Below, piece after piece: positions 45,492 through 57,184 of a stretch of DNA of 64,000 nucleotides. The notes under the pieces are model-generated. The model was not told where the DNA came from. It saw nothing but the letters and a program-made list of their open reading frames with translations, and made no database searches. Origin of the DNA: Populus alba (Eukaryota > Streptophyta > Magnoliopsida > Malpighiales > Salicaceae); assembly GCF_005239225.2 (NCBI RefSeq), contig NC_133297.1, forward strand, positions 20,200,147-20,264,146, given 5' to 3'. Both the position numbers and the translations under genes were made by a program. Each line of letters starts with the position of its first letter. Within the stretch, counting starts at the first letter, position 1.

Positions 45492-46041
45492 ATGGACATC
45501 ACTCTTGAAAAGTTGAAAAGGTATTTTCCCGCTCTGCTCAGAATGCGATTACAAAAATTTTACCGTGCTAGGTGTGCAAGATTGAGGTTGTTAATGAATC
45601 ATGGAATTCCTGAAGATATTCGCTGGCTAATTGAAGCAAAGGTCCGATTATCAGGTGAGTCCTCCAATTCTTTCATTTCACACATGCCTGGAACAGGTAA
45701 AAAGCACTTTTGCAAAGAACGTCGTGCAAAACGACTGAAAGTCTGTCATCGATGTGCCAGATGGACTTGTAATGCAACATGTCGTTCTTTAGGAATGGTA
45801 TCTGTAAACCGTGAAGATAAGATACAATTCATTAAGGATGGCCTGAGTAAGGGGTCTTTAGATAATCTTTTGTTGACCCTTGAGACGCATCCTAGTGGAG
45901 ATGTGCATCGTGTAATTCATGATTTATGGCCACAATTCCATAAAGAACATGATCGACTTAGTCTTGGGAAATCTGACTAAAAAAGACCCTGTTTGCCAGT
46001 TTTTAAGAAAACTGGATGGGAAGCCTATCCCCGACCCATAG
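45492..46041 (+). pseudogene. Basic Cys-rich cargo protein (A3 copy)
   Basis: The frame from 45492 (MDITLEKLKRYFPAL) is open to 45980. It shows IYRARCARLRLL-like helices (here FYRARCARLRLLMNHGIPED), then KERRAKRLKVCHRCARWTCN and ATC, keeping C-x2-C-x4-C-x3-C, and REDKIQFIKDGLSKGSLDNL. A 1-base insertion near 45968 causes the early end; the original frame continues through DPVCQFF-like codons to a stop at 46039-46041. A second difference from A2 is the missing Pro-Pro-Asn region near residue 15. The Cys and Arg residues are the best-kept part in both copies. It resembles viral nucleic-acid-binding proteins; origin unproven. Confidence 0.62.
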
Positions 46042-46286
46042 AGGGCGTTTTAAGCCGTTCTTGGACGTAAAACCAAGGGAAGATGTGAGCCACAATCACA
46101 ACTACCTATACATACATGCTTTTTCAAAATAAATAATTAATAAAGAGAGAGAGTTTGTGAGACTACAGTTGGCCTACATATAGGTGGTATGATTGCATTT
46201 TTACTTTTTCATCTATAAATTCTTCTCTTCCTTCCCTTCATTTCTACTCATCCCATATATTCATCAAATATAGAAGTGTTGTAGAA
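46042..46286 (+). promoter_or_regulatory. A3 spacer between Cys-rich gene and LOG
   Basis: The spacer is 245 bp. It has AATAAATAATTAATAAAG at 46127-46144 (polyadenylation-like), CTACATATAGG, TATAAAT at 46214-46220, and a pyrimidine-rich leader before the LOG ATG at 46287. Order and spacing match A2 (247 bp). Confidence 0.42.
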
Positions 46287-46455
46287 ATGGCAGGTTCCTC
46301 AAGTCATCATATAAGAAATATTTGTGTTTTCGGTGGATCCAGTTCTGGGAAAGAAAAAGAGTTTTTAGAATCAGCAAATCATCTTGGTCGGGAACTAGCT
46401 GAGAGAAAGATTCATTTAGTGTATGGGGAGGTAGGTAGCCTTAGGTTAATGGGAG
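46287..46455 (+). pseudogene. LOG: LOG-like cargo gene, 5' part, cut by gap (A3 copy)
   Basis: The first 56 codons are open: MAGSSSHHIRNICVFGGSSS, GKEKEFLESANHLGRELAER and HLVYGEVGSLRLMG. They match the A2 copy closely. The Gly-rich loop reads GEVGSLRLMG instead of GGGSLGLTG, with one extra codon, which would probably disturb nucleotide binding. The rest, with the PGGxGTxxE signature, lies in the N stretch. ICVFGG is nearer to the family consensus than NFFVFGG of A2. Confidence 0.85.
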
Positions 46456-46955
46456 NNNNNNNNNNNNNNNNNNNNNNNNNNNNNNNNNNNNNNNNNNNNN
46501 NNNNNNNNNNNNNNNNNNNNNNNNNNNNNNNNNNNNNNNNNNNNNNNNNNNNNNNNNNNNNNNNNNNNNNNNNNNNNNNNNNNNNNNNNNNNNNNNNNNN
46601 NNNNNNNNNNNNNNNNNNNNNNNNNNNNNNNNNNNNNNNNNNNNNNNNNNNNNNNNNNNNNNNNNNNNNNNNNNNNNNNNNNNNNNNNNNNNNNNNNNNN
46701 NNNNNNNNNNNNNNNNNNNNNNNNNNNNNNNNNNNNNNNNNNNNNNNNNNNNNNNNNNNNNNNNNNNNNNNNNNNNNNNNNNNNNNNNNNNNNNNNNNNN
46801 NNNNNNNNNNNNNNNNNNNNNNNNNNNNNNNNNNNNNNNNNNNNNNNNNNNNNNNNNNNNNNNNNNNNNNNNNNNNNNNNNNNNNNNNNNNNNNNNNNNN
46901 NNNNNNNNNNNNNNNNNNNNNNNNNNNNNNNNNNNNNNNNNNNNNNNNNNNNNNN
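46456..46955. other. Scaffold gap (500 N)
   Basis: Exactly 500 undetermined bases. The left side is A3 LOG and the right side is B1 of copy Y. The missing DNA must include the rest of A3 and may be far longer than 500 bp. Apparent frames across it are artefacts. Confidence 0.99.
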
Positions 46956-47019
46956 GGCTCGACATGTTGCATGCCTATTCTTCATAGATTGGTTCATCTA
47001 ACTCTGCAGATGCGGTGAG
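46956..47019 (-). pseudogene. B1 pol end in copy Y
   Basis: The minus strand has the B1 pol C-terminus and stop, identical in layout to 29080-29141. It ends with GTGAG (47015-47019), the target copy of B2. Only this short piece emerges from the gap. Confidence 0.85.
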
Positions 47020-48644
47020 TGATGCAACCATATTATTCGATAGTTTCACCCACATTTAACTAGTGTTTTGCCTATGTTTTATATATAAAATGCCTTGATA
47101 TTCTTTGTTTTATGTTTTGAAGGCACTTTTGGATGAAAGATGCAAAAAGGAGTAAATTGAAGGTAATTGGCAGATTTGACGTTCAGTCGATGTTTTGTGC
47201 ACAACGTGAGTTCTAAAGGTCAAAATGAAGTGATTCCAGTTGCATTAAAAAGCTAACATCCATACCTTTCTGGACATCTAAGGCAAGACAATAAAATAAG
47301 GAAGAGCATGGAAATCGCAGCTTTCAAAGTCAAATCTCGCAATCTGCCAATGTTGACCTTCAGTCATTCCGACTTGCATATCTAGAGCTACAAAATTCCA
47401 ATTGATGCAAACTCAATTTTTTTCGATTCCTAACTCAAAGGCCTATAAACGCTCCAAATTTCAACCAAAAACGATGTCATATGAGGGAGATATGAGTTTT
47501 CAAAGATGACAACTGAATTCTGCCAGCAAACAGGTTTCGTGAATAAACGAGTCCAGATTACGTTCCGAAGCATCTAAACCGACATCCAAGTTTTTATTTC
47601 AGCAATGTAGCTCCTCTAAGTCAAAGCTTGAAGATTTTATGCAATGCTATATTTTCTCCTTTTTTAGGAAAAATAGTTATTGAACTACTTAAATGTAAAT
47701 GTCCACTTAAGGGAGGACTATTTTGTAAAAATAGAGATTAGGGTTTCCTAGCATATAAAAAGAATGAGAGTAGAGAAGGGGGCAGCCACCCAAAGAGGAG
47801 AAAAACGCCCCCTACTCTAAGAAACCCTAAATCATGCATTCTTCCATCTTATTAATTAGTTGTTCAACAAAACATGCAAGGCTAAACTCAATTTCTTGGT
47901 TGCAAGGACACGGAAACCTTCGGATTTCAAGAACTGTGAGATCTATTTTACCTTTTCTTTTCAGTTTATATGATGAATATGTTTGTTCTCCTATGCTTAT
48001 TTTTCCTATGATTGTTTATTTTAATTGCTAGAGCGGACTCTAAGTTATTATTGTAGATAATTTATTGCTAAGTTTGATATCAAAATCGGAGTTGTGGTAT
48101 ATGAACTTGTGAAGCAACTGAGTTTAATAATTGTAGCGGATCTATGTTATTAATCTTAGGAGAACATTCGATCAAAATAACATAAGTAAGACAACTTGGT
48201 TGTTAAGATTAATGAATTTATCTAGATCTTAAAGGCTGCCATTGGATTAAATCATTAGTGCGGACACTGTGATTATTTGTTGGTTAGGGTTAGTTTATAC
48301 GGCGGATCCGTTAATTAACCAATGTTAAGAAAAGATAAAAATTCAGAATATAAACTGGAGTTTCATTTCAAGGATTAGTTCTGATTTCTATAGGTGGATG
48401 TGTGCTTGCGACCAAGGTTTGTTCTCTTGATAATTTTCTGATTTTATTAAATTTTGTTTGATAGTTTTCTGTTTTATTTTTCTTTAGCTTATATAAATCC
48501 AACCCCCCCAAATTGCATAACGTATAGCAAAAAATCTTAACTTGAATCTTTCCTCGTGGATCGACCCCTTGCTTGCTCTATACTATCTTGTGTGTTGTGT
48601 TTGAAGCTAGGGTAATTAATTTGTGCGACCGCGACATCGCAACA
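47020..48644 (+). repeat. B2 5' LTR (copy Y)
   Basis: It is 1625 bp, TGATGCAACC to ATCGCAACA, with a TATA box at 47754-47761. Several one-base gains and losses in homopolymers relative to X lie in its right half. Confidence 0.92.
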
Positions 48645-48650
48645 AATTTT

Positions 48651-48670
48651 TGGCGTCGTTGCCGGAGAAG
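48651..48670 (+). other. B2 primer-binding site (copy Y)
   Basis: TGGCGTCGTTGCCGGAGAAG, identical to copy X; the spacer from the LTR is one base longer. Confidence 0.8.
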
Positions 48671-49033
48671 TAATTTTTAGTTGATTCTTGTGCTTTTACT
48701 GTTATTTTTAGTTGCTGTGATTTGTTATTTATATTTCTGGAAAAAAAAAAAAAAGAATTTTTGCTTGCGGCGGTACTGGTCACTTGCGGCAACGATACTG
48801 TTCAAAACAGATTTTTTGGTGGAATTAGGTTTCGGCCTTTTGTTTTTTGAAGGAAAACGACGTTCTAAACAGGACTAGTGGTAAACCACTAGCCCCACTC
48901 TATGAAGGCCAAATTCCGCTTTTTTTAGGAGTTTTTAGGCAGTTTTAGTTTTCTAACGTAAGATTTTCGTACAATTTGCATTGTTTTCGATCTCTTGCGT
49001 GGTTGGTTTCTTTTGAGTTTTTCTTGATGCTTT

Positions 49034-50273
49034 ATGTCAGTAACCCATTCTACTAATCAAAGTCAAGTGCAGTTAGATCTCGAAATAGAAAAAAACTTTA
49101 CGCAGGTTACGAAAGGAAGCTCGCCTCAACACCATGGCTAATGCACGACAACAAACACTCAAGGAGCTTGCTGCTCCTAACATGGAAAATCAGCCATTGT
49201 GCATAACATCGACAATAGTGTAAACTTTGAGCTCAAATCTGGTTCTATACATCTGCTACCAACATTTAATGGTCTTGGCAGGAGAAGATCCTCATACTCA
49301 TCTCAAGGAGTTCCATATGGTTTGTGTTGTCATGAAACCGAATGGAGTTGACGAAGAACAAGTTAAGTTGAAAGCTTTCCCTTTCTCTTTAAAAGGGGCA
49401 GCAAAGGTATGGCTTTTCTCCATTCTCCCAGGTTCAATTGGAACTTGGAATGGCATGAAAAAAGATCTTCCTTGAGAAGTATTTCCAGCATCTCGAGTTG
49501 CCAACATAAGAAAAGAAATATGTGGGATTCGACAATCTCATGGAGAGACACTTTCCGAGTATTGGGAAAGATTTGAGCAACTGTGTATTCAATGCCCTCA
49601 TCATCAAATACCCGATCAGCTGCTCATTCAATATTTCTATGAAGGATTGATACCTACTGACCGTAGTATCATTGATGCTGCAAGTGGAGGGGCATTGGTA
49701 GATAAGACACCCGAGGCTGCACGCCAATTGATCTCAAATATGGCAGCCAACTCGAAACAATTTGGCACGCGAAGAGACTTCGCAAACAAACGAGTAAATG
49801 AGGTAAGTATTTCTAACCTTGAGAATAAAGTTAATGATCTTACTTCTCTTGTGCGTTCTTTGGCTTGTGGCAATGTACAACAGGTGAAAGCTTGTAGCAT
49901 ATGCTCCTTACAAGGACATACTTCAGATATGTGCCCAACAATGCAAGAAGATTACATTGAACAAGCTAATGCAGTTGATGGAGCATTTAATGGACAGCCT
50001 CAGTGTAAGTATGATCCTTTTTCCCACACGTACAATCCTGGATGGAGAGATCATCCTAACCTACGGTATGGGAACCAACCTTAACAAGGCAATCAAGGCC
50101 GACAATTCCATCCCAATGGATTTCAGCCCCAACAGAATTATCAAGCGAGACAGCCCCCTCCATTCACAAACTCCAATGTTATGGGGTCGTCATCCACTGA
50201 TGATCTTCGTGAGATGATGAAAACTTTGGCTTCTAACACTGTGACTTTGCAACAAAATGTCATGTCTTTTTAA
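49034..50273 (+). pseudogene. gag: B2 gag (copy Y)
   Basis: The start is MSVTHSTNQSQ at 49034. Indels at about 49086, 49206, 49277, 49463 and 49487 break the first half; all are single bases in runs and absent from X. The second half is open (IPTDRSIID to NLRYGNQP) with the zinc knuckle CSICSLQGHTSDMC. Stops at 50083 (Gln to stop) and 50271 (shared with X) follow. The indels could be assembly errors. Confidence 0.83.
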
Positions 50274-51452
50274 CAGGAAACAAGGTCAAGTATTCACAAC
50301 TTGGAGAAGCAAATGGGGCAAGTAGCTTCAAGTATGGGGAAATTGGAAGCACAAATGAATGGAAAATTGCCCTCCCAAGCATTGAATCCAAAAGAGAATG
50401 TTAGTGCGATCATGCTGTGAAGTGGGAAAGAACTTGAAGAGAAAAGGTTAAAACAAATTGAGATGGAGGAAGAAGAAGAGATAGAAACTGAATTGAGTAC
50501 AAAGAAGGAACATCCTCCTTCTCCACAAACTGAAACAAAGACCAACACTCCAAAGGTAATTCCTGACTTAATGAATTCTAGTTTTAAAACAATTCCACCC
50601 TTTCCTATGAGTTCTTCTAGGTCAAAGAAAGAGGACAAAGAAAAAGAGATTTTAGAGGTCTTCAAGAAAGTAGAACTCAACATTCCTTTACTTGATGCTA
50701 TCAAACAAATTCCTAAGTATGCTAAATTTTTGAAAGAGTTGTGTACTACCAAGAGAGCTTTCAAACTGAAAGGTCATGAAATGGTAAGTATGGGTGAAGT
50801 TGTATCTGCTGTTGTTCAAAAGAATATGCCTTTAAAGCAAAAGGACCCAGGTGCGTTTACTATCCCATGTGTTATTGGTAATGCTAGTTTCAAAAGGGCC
50901 TTGTGTGATTTAGGTGCATCCATTAGTGTTATGCCCAAACATGTTTATGATTCTCTTAGTCTTGAGCCTTTGAATAAAACTAGCATTGTAATACAACTTG
51001 CGGATCGTAGTTTTGTTTACCCACTTGGTGTGATAGAAGATGTCCTAGTCAAGATTGATAGTTTGATCATTCCATGTGATTTTTATGTTCTTGATATGGA
51101 ACATGATTCTTGTGATTCATCAAACAGCACTTCTATATTGTTTGGGAGACCATTCTTGAAAACTGCCAATCCAAAGATTGATTGTGGTAAGGATACTTTG
51201 TCTATGGAAGTAGGAGATGAAAAGATTGAATTTAATTTTCATGATGCAATGAAATATCCTTATAGCAATGTTTATTCTATCACATGCTATAACCAAGTTG
51301 ATAAGTGTGTGCAGCAAGTTTTTGATTTTGATTGTGAGGATGGATTAAGAGTAGCTTTGAGCTATGGCTATGATGTTATCGAGATAGAAGAGATGGAGAG
51401 GCATATATGTGTACCCCAAACCATGCATGAATCTGCATTGGATTTGTAAGCT
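50274..51452 (+). pseudogene. B2 gag tail and protease (copy Y)
   Basis: A TGA at 50418 replaces Arg of MLRSGK. The frame 50463-51449 then covers the tail, [36 protein letters not shown] and [22 protein letters not shown] at 51447 replaces Gln, which is kept in X. All active-site residues are present. Confidence 0.84.
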
Positions 51453-52320
51453 TTGCAAATTATCCTCAATGATGCAGGAGTCATTCACCCCATCATGGAT
51501 AGTAAATGGGTAGCGTCAATCCATGTGGTGCCCAAAAAGACCGGAATCACGTTGGTGAAAAACAAAAAGGATGAGCTCATTCCTACTCGCATCTCGAGTG
51601 GATGGAGAATGTGTGTTGATTATAGAAAGCTAAATCTTACTACACGCAAAGATCATTTCCCATTACCATTCATGGATCAAATGCTTGAACGCCTAGCAGG
51701 TAAGTCTTTTTATTGCTTTCTTGATGGATATAGTGGATACAATCAGATTGTTATTAATCCTGAGGATCAAGAAAAGACTACATTTACATGTCCATTTGGT
51801 ACATATGCATATAGGAGAATGCCCTTTGGTCTCTGTAATGCACCTGCAACTTTTCAAAGATGCATGATGAGTATTTTTTCTGATTATGTTGAAAGAATAA
51901 TTGAGGTTTTCATGGATGATTTCACAGTGTATGGTGATTCTTTTGATAAATGTCTAGAAAATTTGTCTTTGATCTTGAAAAGGTGTATTGAAACCAACCT
52001 TGTCTTAAACTATGAAAAGTGTTATTTTATGGTAGAATAAGGAATAGTTCTTGGGCATGTTGTTTCTTCATGTGGATTAGAGGTTGATAAAGCTAAAATA
52101 GATGTTATTTCATCATTGCCTTACCCCTCCTGCGTGAGGGAAATTCGTTCTTTTCTTGGCCATGCAGGTTTCTATCGACGTTTTATCAAAGATTTCTCGA
52201 AGATTACATCACCCTTGTGCAAACTATTAGCCAAAGAAGTGGATTTTGTGTTTGATCAAGCATGTAAAGATGCCCATGATGAGCTTAAAAAGCGTGTCAC
52301 ATCTGCACCTATCATCCAAC
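51453..52320 (+). pseudogene. B2 reverse transcriptase (copy Y)
   Basis: The stretch 51453-52040 is open, with [64 protein letters not shown] and the intact FMDD. It keeps the six residues deleted in X. A TAA at 52038 replaces Gln before [10 protein letters not shown]. The thumb ([16 protein letters not shown]) follows. Confidence 0.87.
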
Positions 52321-52670
52321 CACCAAATTGGGATGAGCCTTTTGAGATAATGTGTGATGCGAGTGACTATGCGATAGGGGCTGTCCTTGGGCAAAGAATA
52401 GAGAAGAATTTGCATGTTATCGCTTATGCTTCCCGCATGTTGGACGGAGCACAATGCAATTACCATACAACTGAAAAGGAACTTTTTGCAGTAGTGTTTG
52501 CTCTTGAAAAATTCAGGTCATATCTACTTGGTACAAAAGTCATTGTTTTTACTGACCATGCAGCTTTAAGGTATCTTTTGAAGAAAAAAGAGTCCAAACC
52601 AAGATTGATTAGGTGGATCTTGCTTTTACAAGAATTTGATCTTGAGATTAAAGATAAAAAAAGGTGTTGA
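52321..52670 (+). pseudogene. B2 RNase H (copy Y)
   Basis: The blocks are [50 protein letters not shown] and [12 protein letters not shown]. The frame ends KDKKRC because of the same extra A in the A-run as in X. Residue identities are closer to the family pattern than in X. Confidence 0.85.
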
Positions 52671-54081
52671 AAACCATGTGGTTGATCACTTGAGCCGACT
52701 GAGAACTAAGGATATACAAACCGAAACAATACGAGAGACATTCCCTGATGAGCAGTTGTATGTGTTACATTCCTCTACAAGACCATGGTATGCTGATTTG
52801 GTGAACTATTTAGTCACCAAAGAATTCCCTCCAGGTTTGTCTACATCCCAAAAAGACAAGTTACGAGCTGATGCTAAATATTATTTTTGGGATACTCCTT
52901 ATCTGTGGAAATTTTGTGTGGATCAAGTAGTTAGGAGATGTGTACTACAAGATGAATTTCATTCCATTCTTACCTTTTGTCATTCTCATTCTTGTGGTGG
53001 GCATTTTGGAGCAAAAAGAACGGCCCACAAGGTACTTGAAAGTGGTTTTTATTGGCCTTCTATTTTTAAGGATGCATATCATTTTTGCAAATCATGTGAA
53101 AAATGCCTAAAAACAGGTAATATCACTCATAAGAATCAAATGCCTTTAATGAATATTCTTGTGAGTAAAATTTTTGATGTTTGGGGTATTGATTTTATGG
53201 GTCCATTTCCTTCTTCTTTTGGCAATCTTTATATCCTTCTTGCTGTTGATTATGTGTCCAAATGGATTGAGGCAAAAGCCACACGAACTAACGATGCTAA
53301 GGTTGTTTTAGATTTTATCAGGAATCATATATTTAATAGGTTTGGAATCCTTAAAGCTATCATTAGTGATCGTGGTACTCATTTTTGCAATCGTTCAATG
53401 GAAGCATTGTTACGCAAATATCATGTGACTCATCGGACTTCCACAGCATACCATCCTCAAACAAATGGCCAAGCTGAAATTTCAAATCGCGAAATCAAGT
53501 CCATTTTGGAGAAGACAGTGCAACCCAACCGGCGAGATTGGAGTTTACGACTTAGTGATGCACTTTGGGCTTATCGGACTGCTTACAAATCACCTATAGG
53601 AATGTCACCTTATAGGATGATTTATGGAAAAGCATGTCATCTACCGGTGGAGCTTGAACACAAAGCTTTTTGGGCCATTAAAAAATGTAACATGGATTAT
53701 GATGCTGCCGGGATTGCAAGAAAGTTGCAATTGCAAGAGTTGGAAGAGATACAAAATGATGCTTATGAGAATGCAAGGATTTACAAAGAAAAGACTAAGA
53801 GTCTCCATGACCGAATGATTATAAGAAAAGAATTTAATGTTGGGGACAAAGTCCTTCTTTATCATTCACGTTTGAAACTTTTTCCTGGAAAGTTGCGCTC
53901 CCGTTGGATTGGACCCTTTGTTGTTTCTAATGTTTTTCCTTATGGTGCATTTGAAATTACAAGTTTAGAAACCAACAAAGTACTCAAGGTCAATGAGCAT
54001 CGTTTGAAACCTTTCTATGAAGGTTGGACGGCAGAACTCACCGCTTTTGAAGAGTTAGCTGAACCAATCTATGAAGAGTGA
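52636..54081 (+). CDS. pol: B2 RNase H end and complete integrase, uninterrupted (copy Y)
   Basis: The open frame of 481 residues has no conventional start; it is the end of the pol polyprotein after the frameshift. It contains [11 protein letters not shown], the zinc region [15 protein letters not shown] with CKSCEKC, the core with [15 protein letters not shown] (Asp), [12 protein letters not shown] (Asp) and [15 protein letters not shown] (Glu), then [20 protein letters not shown] and [11 protein letters not shown], ending AEPIYEE. All catalytic and zinc residues are present, making it the best-preserved enzyme in the window. It would need the upstream frame to be translated. Confidence 0.85.
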   Translation: MILRLKIKKGVENHVVDHLSRLRTKDIQTETIRETFPDEQLYVLHSSTRPWYADLVNYLVTKEFPPGLSTSQKDKLRADAKYYFWDTPYLWKFCVDQVVRRCVLQDEFHSILTFCHSHSCGGHFGAKRTAHKVLESGFYWPSIFKDAYHFCKSCEKCLKTGNITHKNQMPLMNILVSKIFDVWGIDFMGPFPSSFGNLYILLAVDYVSKWIEAKATRTNDAKVVLDFIRNHIFNRFGILKAIISDRGTHFCNRSMEALLRKYHVTHRTSTAYHPQTNGQAEISNREIKSILEKTVQPNRRDWSLRLSDALWAYRTAYKSPIGMSPYRMIYGKACHLPVELEHKAFWAIKKCNMDYDAAGIARKLQLQELEEIQNDAYENARIYKEKTKSLHDRMIIRKEFNVGDKVLLYHSRLKLFPGKLRSRWIGPFVVSNVFPYGAFEITSLETNKVLKVNEHRLKPFYEGWTAELTAFEELAEPIYEE

Positions 54082-55563
54082 GAATGCCACATGTCAAGCC
54101 AATGACATAAAACAAAAGCGCTTACTGGGAGGCAACCCAGCACAAAAAAAAATCAGATTTTCTTTCATTTTCGTTATCTTTTATTTTTTTGCATTTTAAT
54201 TTATTTTTTGTCATTCTCTTATGTTCCTTTGCTTTTATTTCAACATTGAGGACAATGTTGTGTTTTAAGTGTGGGGGTATTGAGAGAATTTTGGTTTTCT
54301 TATTTTAATTTTCTTTGTTATTCTTAAAAAAAAAAAAATTGTTTTTGATCTTTTTAACTCCCATTGGTTTTTGAGAATATGAGTATTATGTATGAGAATT
54401 AATTGAGATAGATGAAGATATAAATCAAATGAAGGAATATGCATGCAAATTTTAAGGTTTAATTGGTTTAGGGATTGACTTTGAGAATATGGCATGTTGA
54501 CTTTATAGTGTTATACCAATGTAAGCTTTTGAGCCTTCAACATTATATTCTTTGAGTGTGCATTCTTTCAATGATATGTATCTCTAGAACTTGCTTCATA
54601 TCTTGTTGAGATTACATTCGCATTACATATATACATGAAGATGATAAAGGCATTAGGAATTTTAACCATTTGAGCCAAAAAGCCAACCTAAAGCATATTA
54701 TCCTTAGTAAGCTCCTTTTGAGCTTGTTTATCTTTTCTTTGCTTTATCCATGTATAAGCCTTAACTTTTTATATGTTTTCCTTTTTCCCTGGCCAAGGAT
54801 TAATAGAGCATATACTTGTGATATCTTATGGAATTATGGTTAGAAATTATGTGAAAAGAAAAAAGAAGTGATGCTTGATGAAAATATGGGCAAGTTGCCA
54901 AAGGTGAAAAACAAAAAAAAAAAGAAAGAAAGAAAGAAAGAAGTGTTCCTTTATGTTCTTAAGATTTTATGTTGAAAGAGCTTGAAATCAAAAAAAGTTA
55001 AGCATTGGTGATTAAAGATGGAAAATTTATGTGCTTTGATGGAATATCTTGTTTGAAATATCATTTTTTAGAATGCTCTACTTTCTTTGGTTTGAACCTT
55101 CTCTTTTACTCTCTTTTACCTCACCTTAACCTTAGCCCCATTACAACCGGAAATAAAACCTTTTGATTCATGCATTGCTTGTAATATGTTAGTAATGGAG
55201 ATGAGATTGAAGAGCAAGCTTATGGTAGAACATATTCATTGATTGAATTTGAGAGATTTAAACACATAAGCCCTAAACACGTGAGTGTTGGAGTGTATAT
55301 CAATGAGAGGACCTATCACTTTGGCATGGCATAGATTTCATTTAAATCCCGACAATTAATTGAGTTTTGAAGTTTACATGTAAATAAATTCATGAAAATT
55401 TATACTCTTTATCCTTCTTAATTGTGTTCTTGTTTATAATGCATATATTCTTGGATATTGATGGGAGATTAGGATATTGGTCATAATGATTTGATTTAAT
55501 TTAACTTTGATTTGATTTTACCTATCCTTTCTCGAGGACGAGCAAGAGCTAAGTGGGGGTATT
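54082..55563 (+). other. B2 3' untranslated region (copy Y)
   Basis: It has the same elements as X: post-pol hairpin (CTGGGAGGCAACCCAG near 54125), AACATTG-AGGA-CAATGTT (from 54241), upstream AAGTGTGGGGGTATT (about 54268) and a terminal tract that here reads AAGTGGGGGTATT, two bases shorter. No conserved frame. Confidence 0.8.
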
Positions 55564-57184
55564 TGATGCAACCATATTATTCGATAGTTTCACCCACATT
55601 TAACTAGTGTTTTGCCTATGTTTTATATATAAAATGCCTTGATATTCTTTGTTTTATGTTTTGAAGGCACTTTTGGATGAAAGATGCAAAAATGAGTAAA
55701 TTGAAGGTAATTGGCAGATTTGACGTTCAGTCGATGTTTTGTGCAGAACGTGAGCTCTAAAGGTCGAAATGAAGTGATTCCAGTGGCATTAAAAAGCTAA
55801 CATCCATACCTTTCTAGACATCTAAGGCAAGACAATAAAATAAGGAAGAGCATGGAAATCGCAGCTTTCAAAGTCAAATCTCGTAATCTGCCAATGTTGA
55901 CCTTCGTTCATTCCGACTTGCATATCTAGAGCTACAAAATTCCAATTGATGCAAACTCAATTTTTTTCGATTCCTAACGCAAAGGCCTATAAACGCTCCA
56001 AATTTCAACCAAAAACGATGTCATATGAGGGAGATATGATTTTTCAAAGATGACAACTGAATTCTGCCAGCAAACAGGTTTCGTGAATAAACGAGTCCAG
56101 ATTATGTTCCAAAGCATCTAAACCGACATCCAAGTTTTTATTTCCGAAATGTAGCTCCTCTAAGTCAAAGCTTGAATATTTCATGCAATGCTATTTCACC
56201 TTTTTAGGAAAATAGTTATTGAACTACTTAAATGTAAATTGTCCACTTAAGGGAGGACTATTTTGTAAAATAGAGATTAGGGTTTCCTAGCATATAAAAA
56301 GAATGAGAGTAGAGAAGGGGGGCAGCCACCCAAGAGGAGAAAAACGCCCCCCTACTCTAAGAAACCCTAAATCATGCATTCTTCCATCTTTTTGATTAGT
56401 TGTTCAACAAACATGCAAGGCTAAATTCAATTTCTTGGTTGCAAGGACACGGAAACCTTCGGATTTCAAGAACTGTGAGATCTATTTTACCTTTTCTTTT
56501 CAGTTTATATGATGAATATGTTTGTTCTCCTATGCTTATTTTTCCTATGATTGTTTATTTTAATTGCTAGAGCGGACTCTAAGTTATTATTGTAGATAAT
56601 TTATTGCTAAGTTTGATATCAAAATCGGAGTTGTGGTATATGAACTTGTGAAGCAACTGAGTTTAATAATTGTAGTGGATCTATGTTATTAATCTTAGGG
56701 AGAACATTCGATCAAAACAACATAAGCAGACAACTTGGTTGTTAAGATTAATGAATTTATCTAGATCTTAAGGCTGTCATTGGATTAAATCATTAGTGCG
56801 GACACTGTGATTATTTATTGGTTAGGGTTAGTTATACGGCGGATCCGTTAATTAACTAATGTTAAGAAAAGATAAAAATTCAGAATATAAACTGGAGTTT
56901 CATTTCAAGGATCAGTTCTGATTTTTGTAGGTGGATGTGTGCTTGCGACCAAGGTTTGTTCTCTTGATAATTTTCTGATTTTATTAAATTTTGTTTGATA
57001 GTTTCTGTTTTATTTTTCTTTAGCCTATATAACATCCAACCCCCCCCCCAAATTGCATAACGTATAGAAAAAAATCTTAACTTGAATCTTCCTCGTGGGA
57101 TCGACCCCTTGCTTGCTCTATACTATCTTGTGTGTTGTGTTTGAAGCTAGGGTAATTAATTTGTGCGACCGCGACATCGCAGCA
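55564..57184 (+). repeat. B2 3' LTR (copy Y)
   Basis: It is 1621 bp, ending CGACATCGCAGCA as in X, with a TATA box at 56293-56300. It shares GCAGAACG and GAGCTCTA with the X 3' LTR. Confidence 0.92.

Larger units (their letters stand above)
40320..46455 (+). mobile_element. A3: Athila-like element with cargo genes, 3' end lost in gap
   Basis: Order: 5' LTR, tRNA-Asp-type primer site, gag, protease, a remnant of RNase H/integrase, the Cys-rich gene and LOG, then the gap. RT and the integrase core are deleted, so it was dependent on other elements or decayed after insertion. It is inserted in B1; copy Y at 58222-58226 keeps the empty site. Many single-base indels in homopolymers suggest low sequence quality near the gap. 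Confidence 0.88.
47020..57184 (+). mobile_element. B2 (copy Y): second copy of the same B2 insertion
   Basis: It has the same order as copy X, the same insertion point in B1 and perfect GTGAG duplications (47015-47019 and 57185-57189). LTR-specific variants show that each LTR matches the corresponding LTR of X. Integrase is one open frame. It differs from X by a limited set of substitutions and by homopolymer indels crowded into 47640-49490, near the gap. Confidence 0.92.

Noticed and set aside
46287..47018. 243-residue frame across the gap, and three minus-strand frames through N
   Set aside because: Most residues are undetermined. The right end belongs to B1, not LOG.
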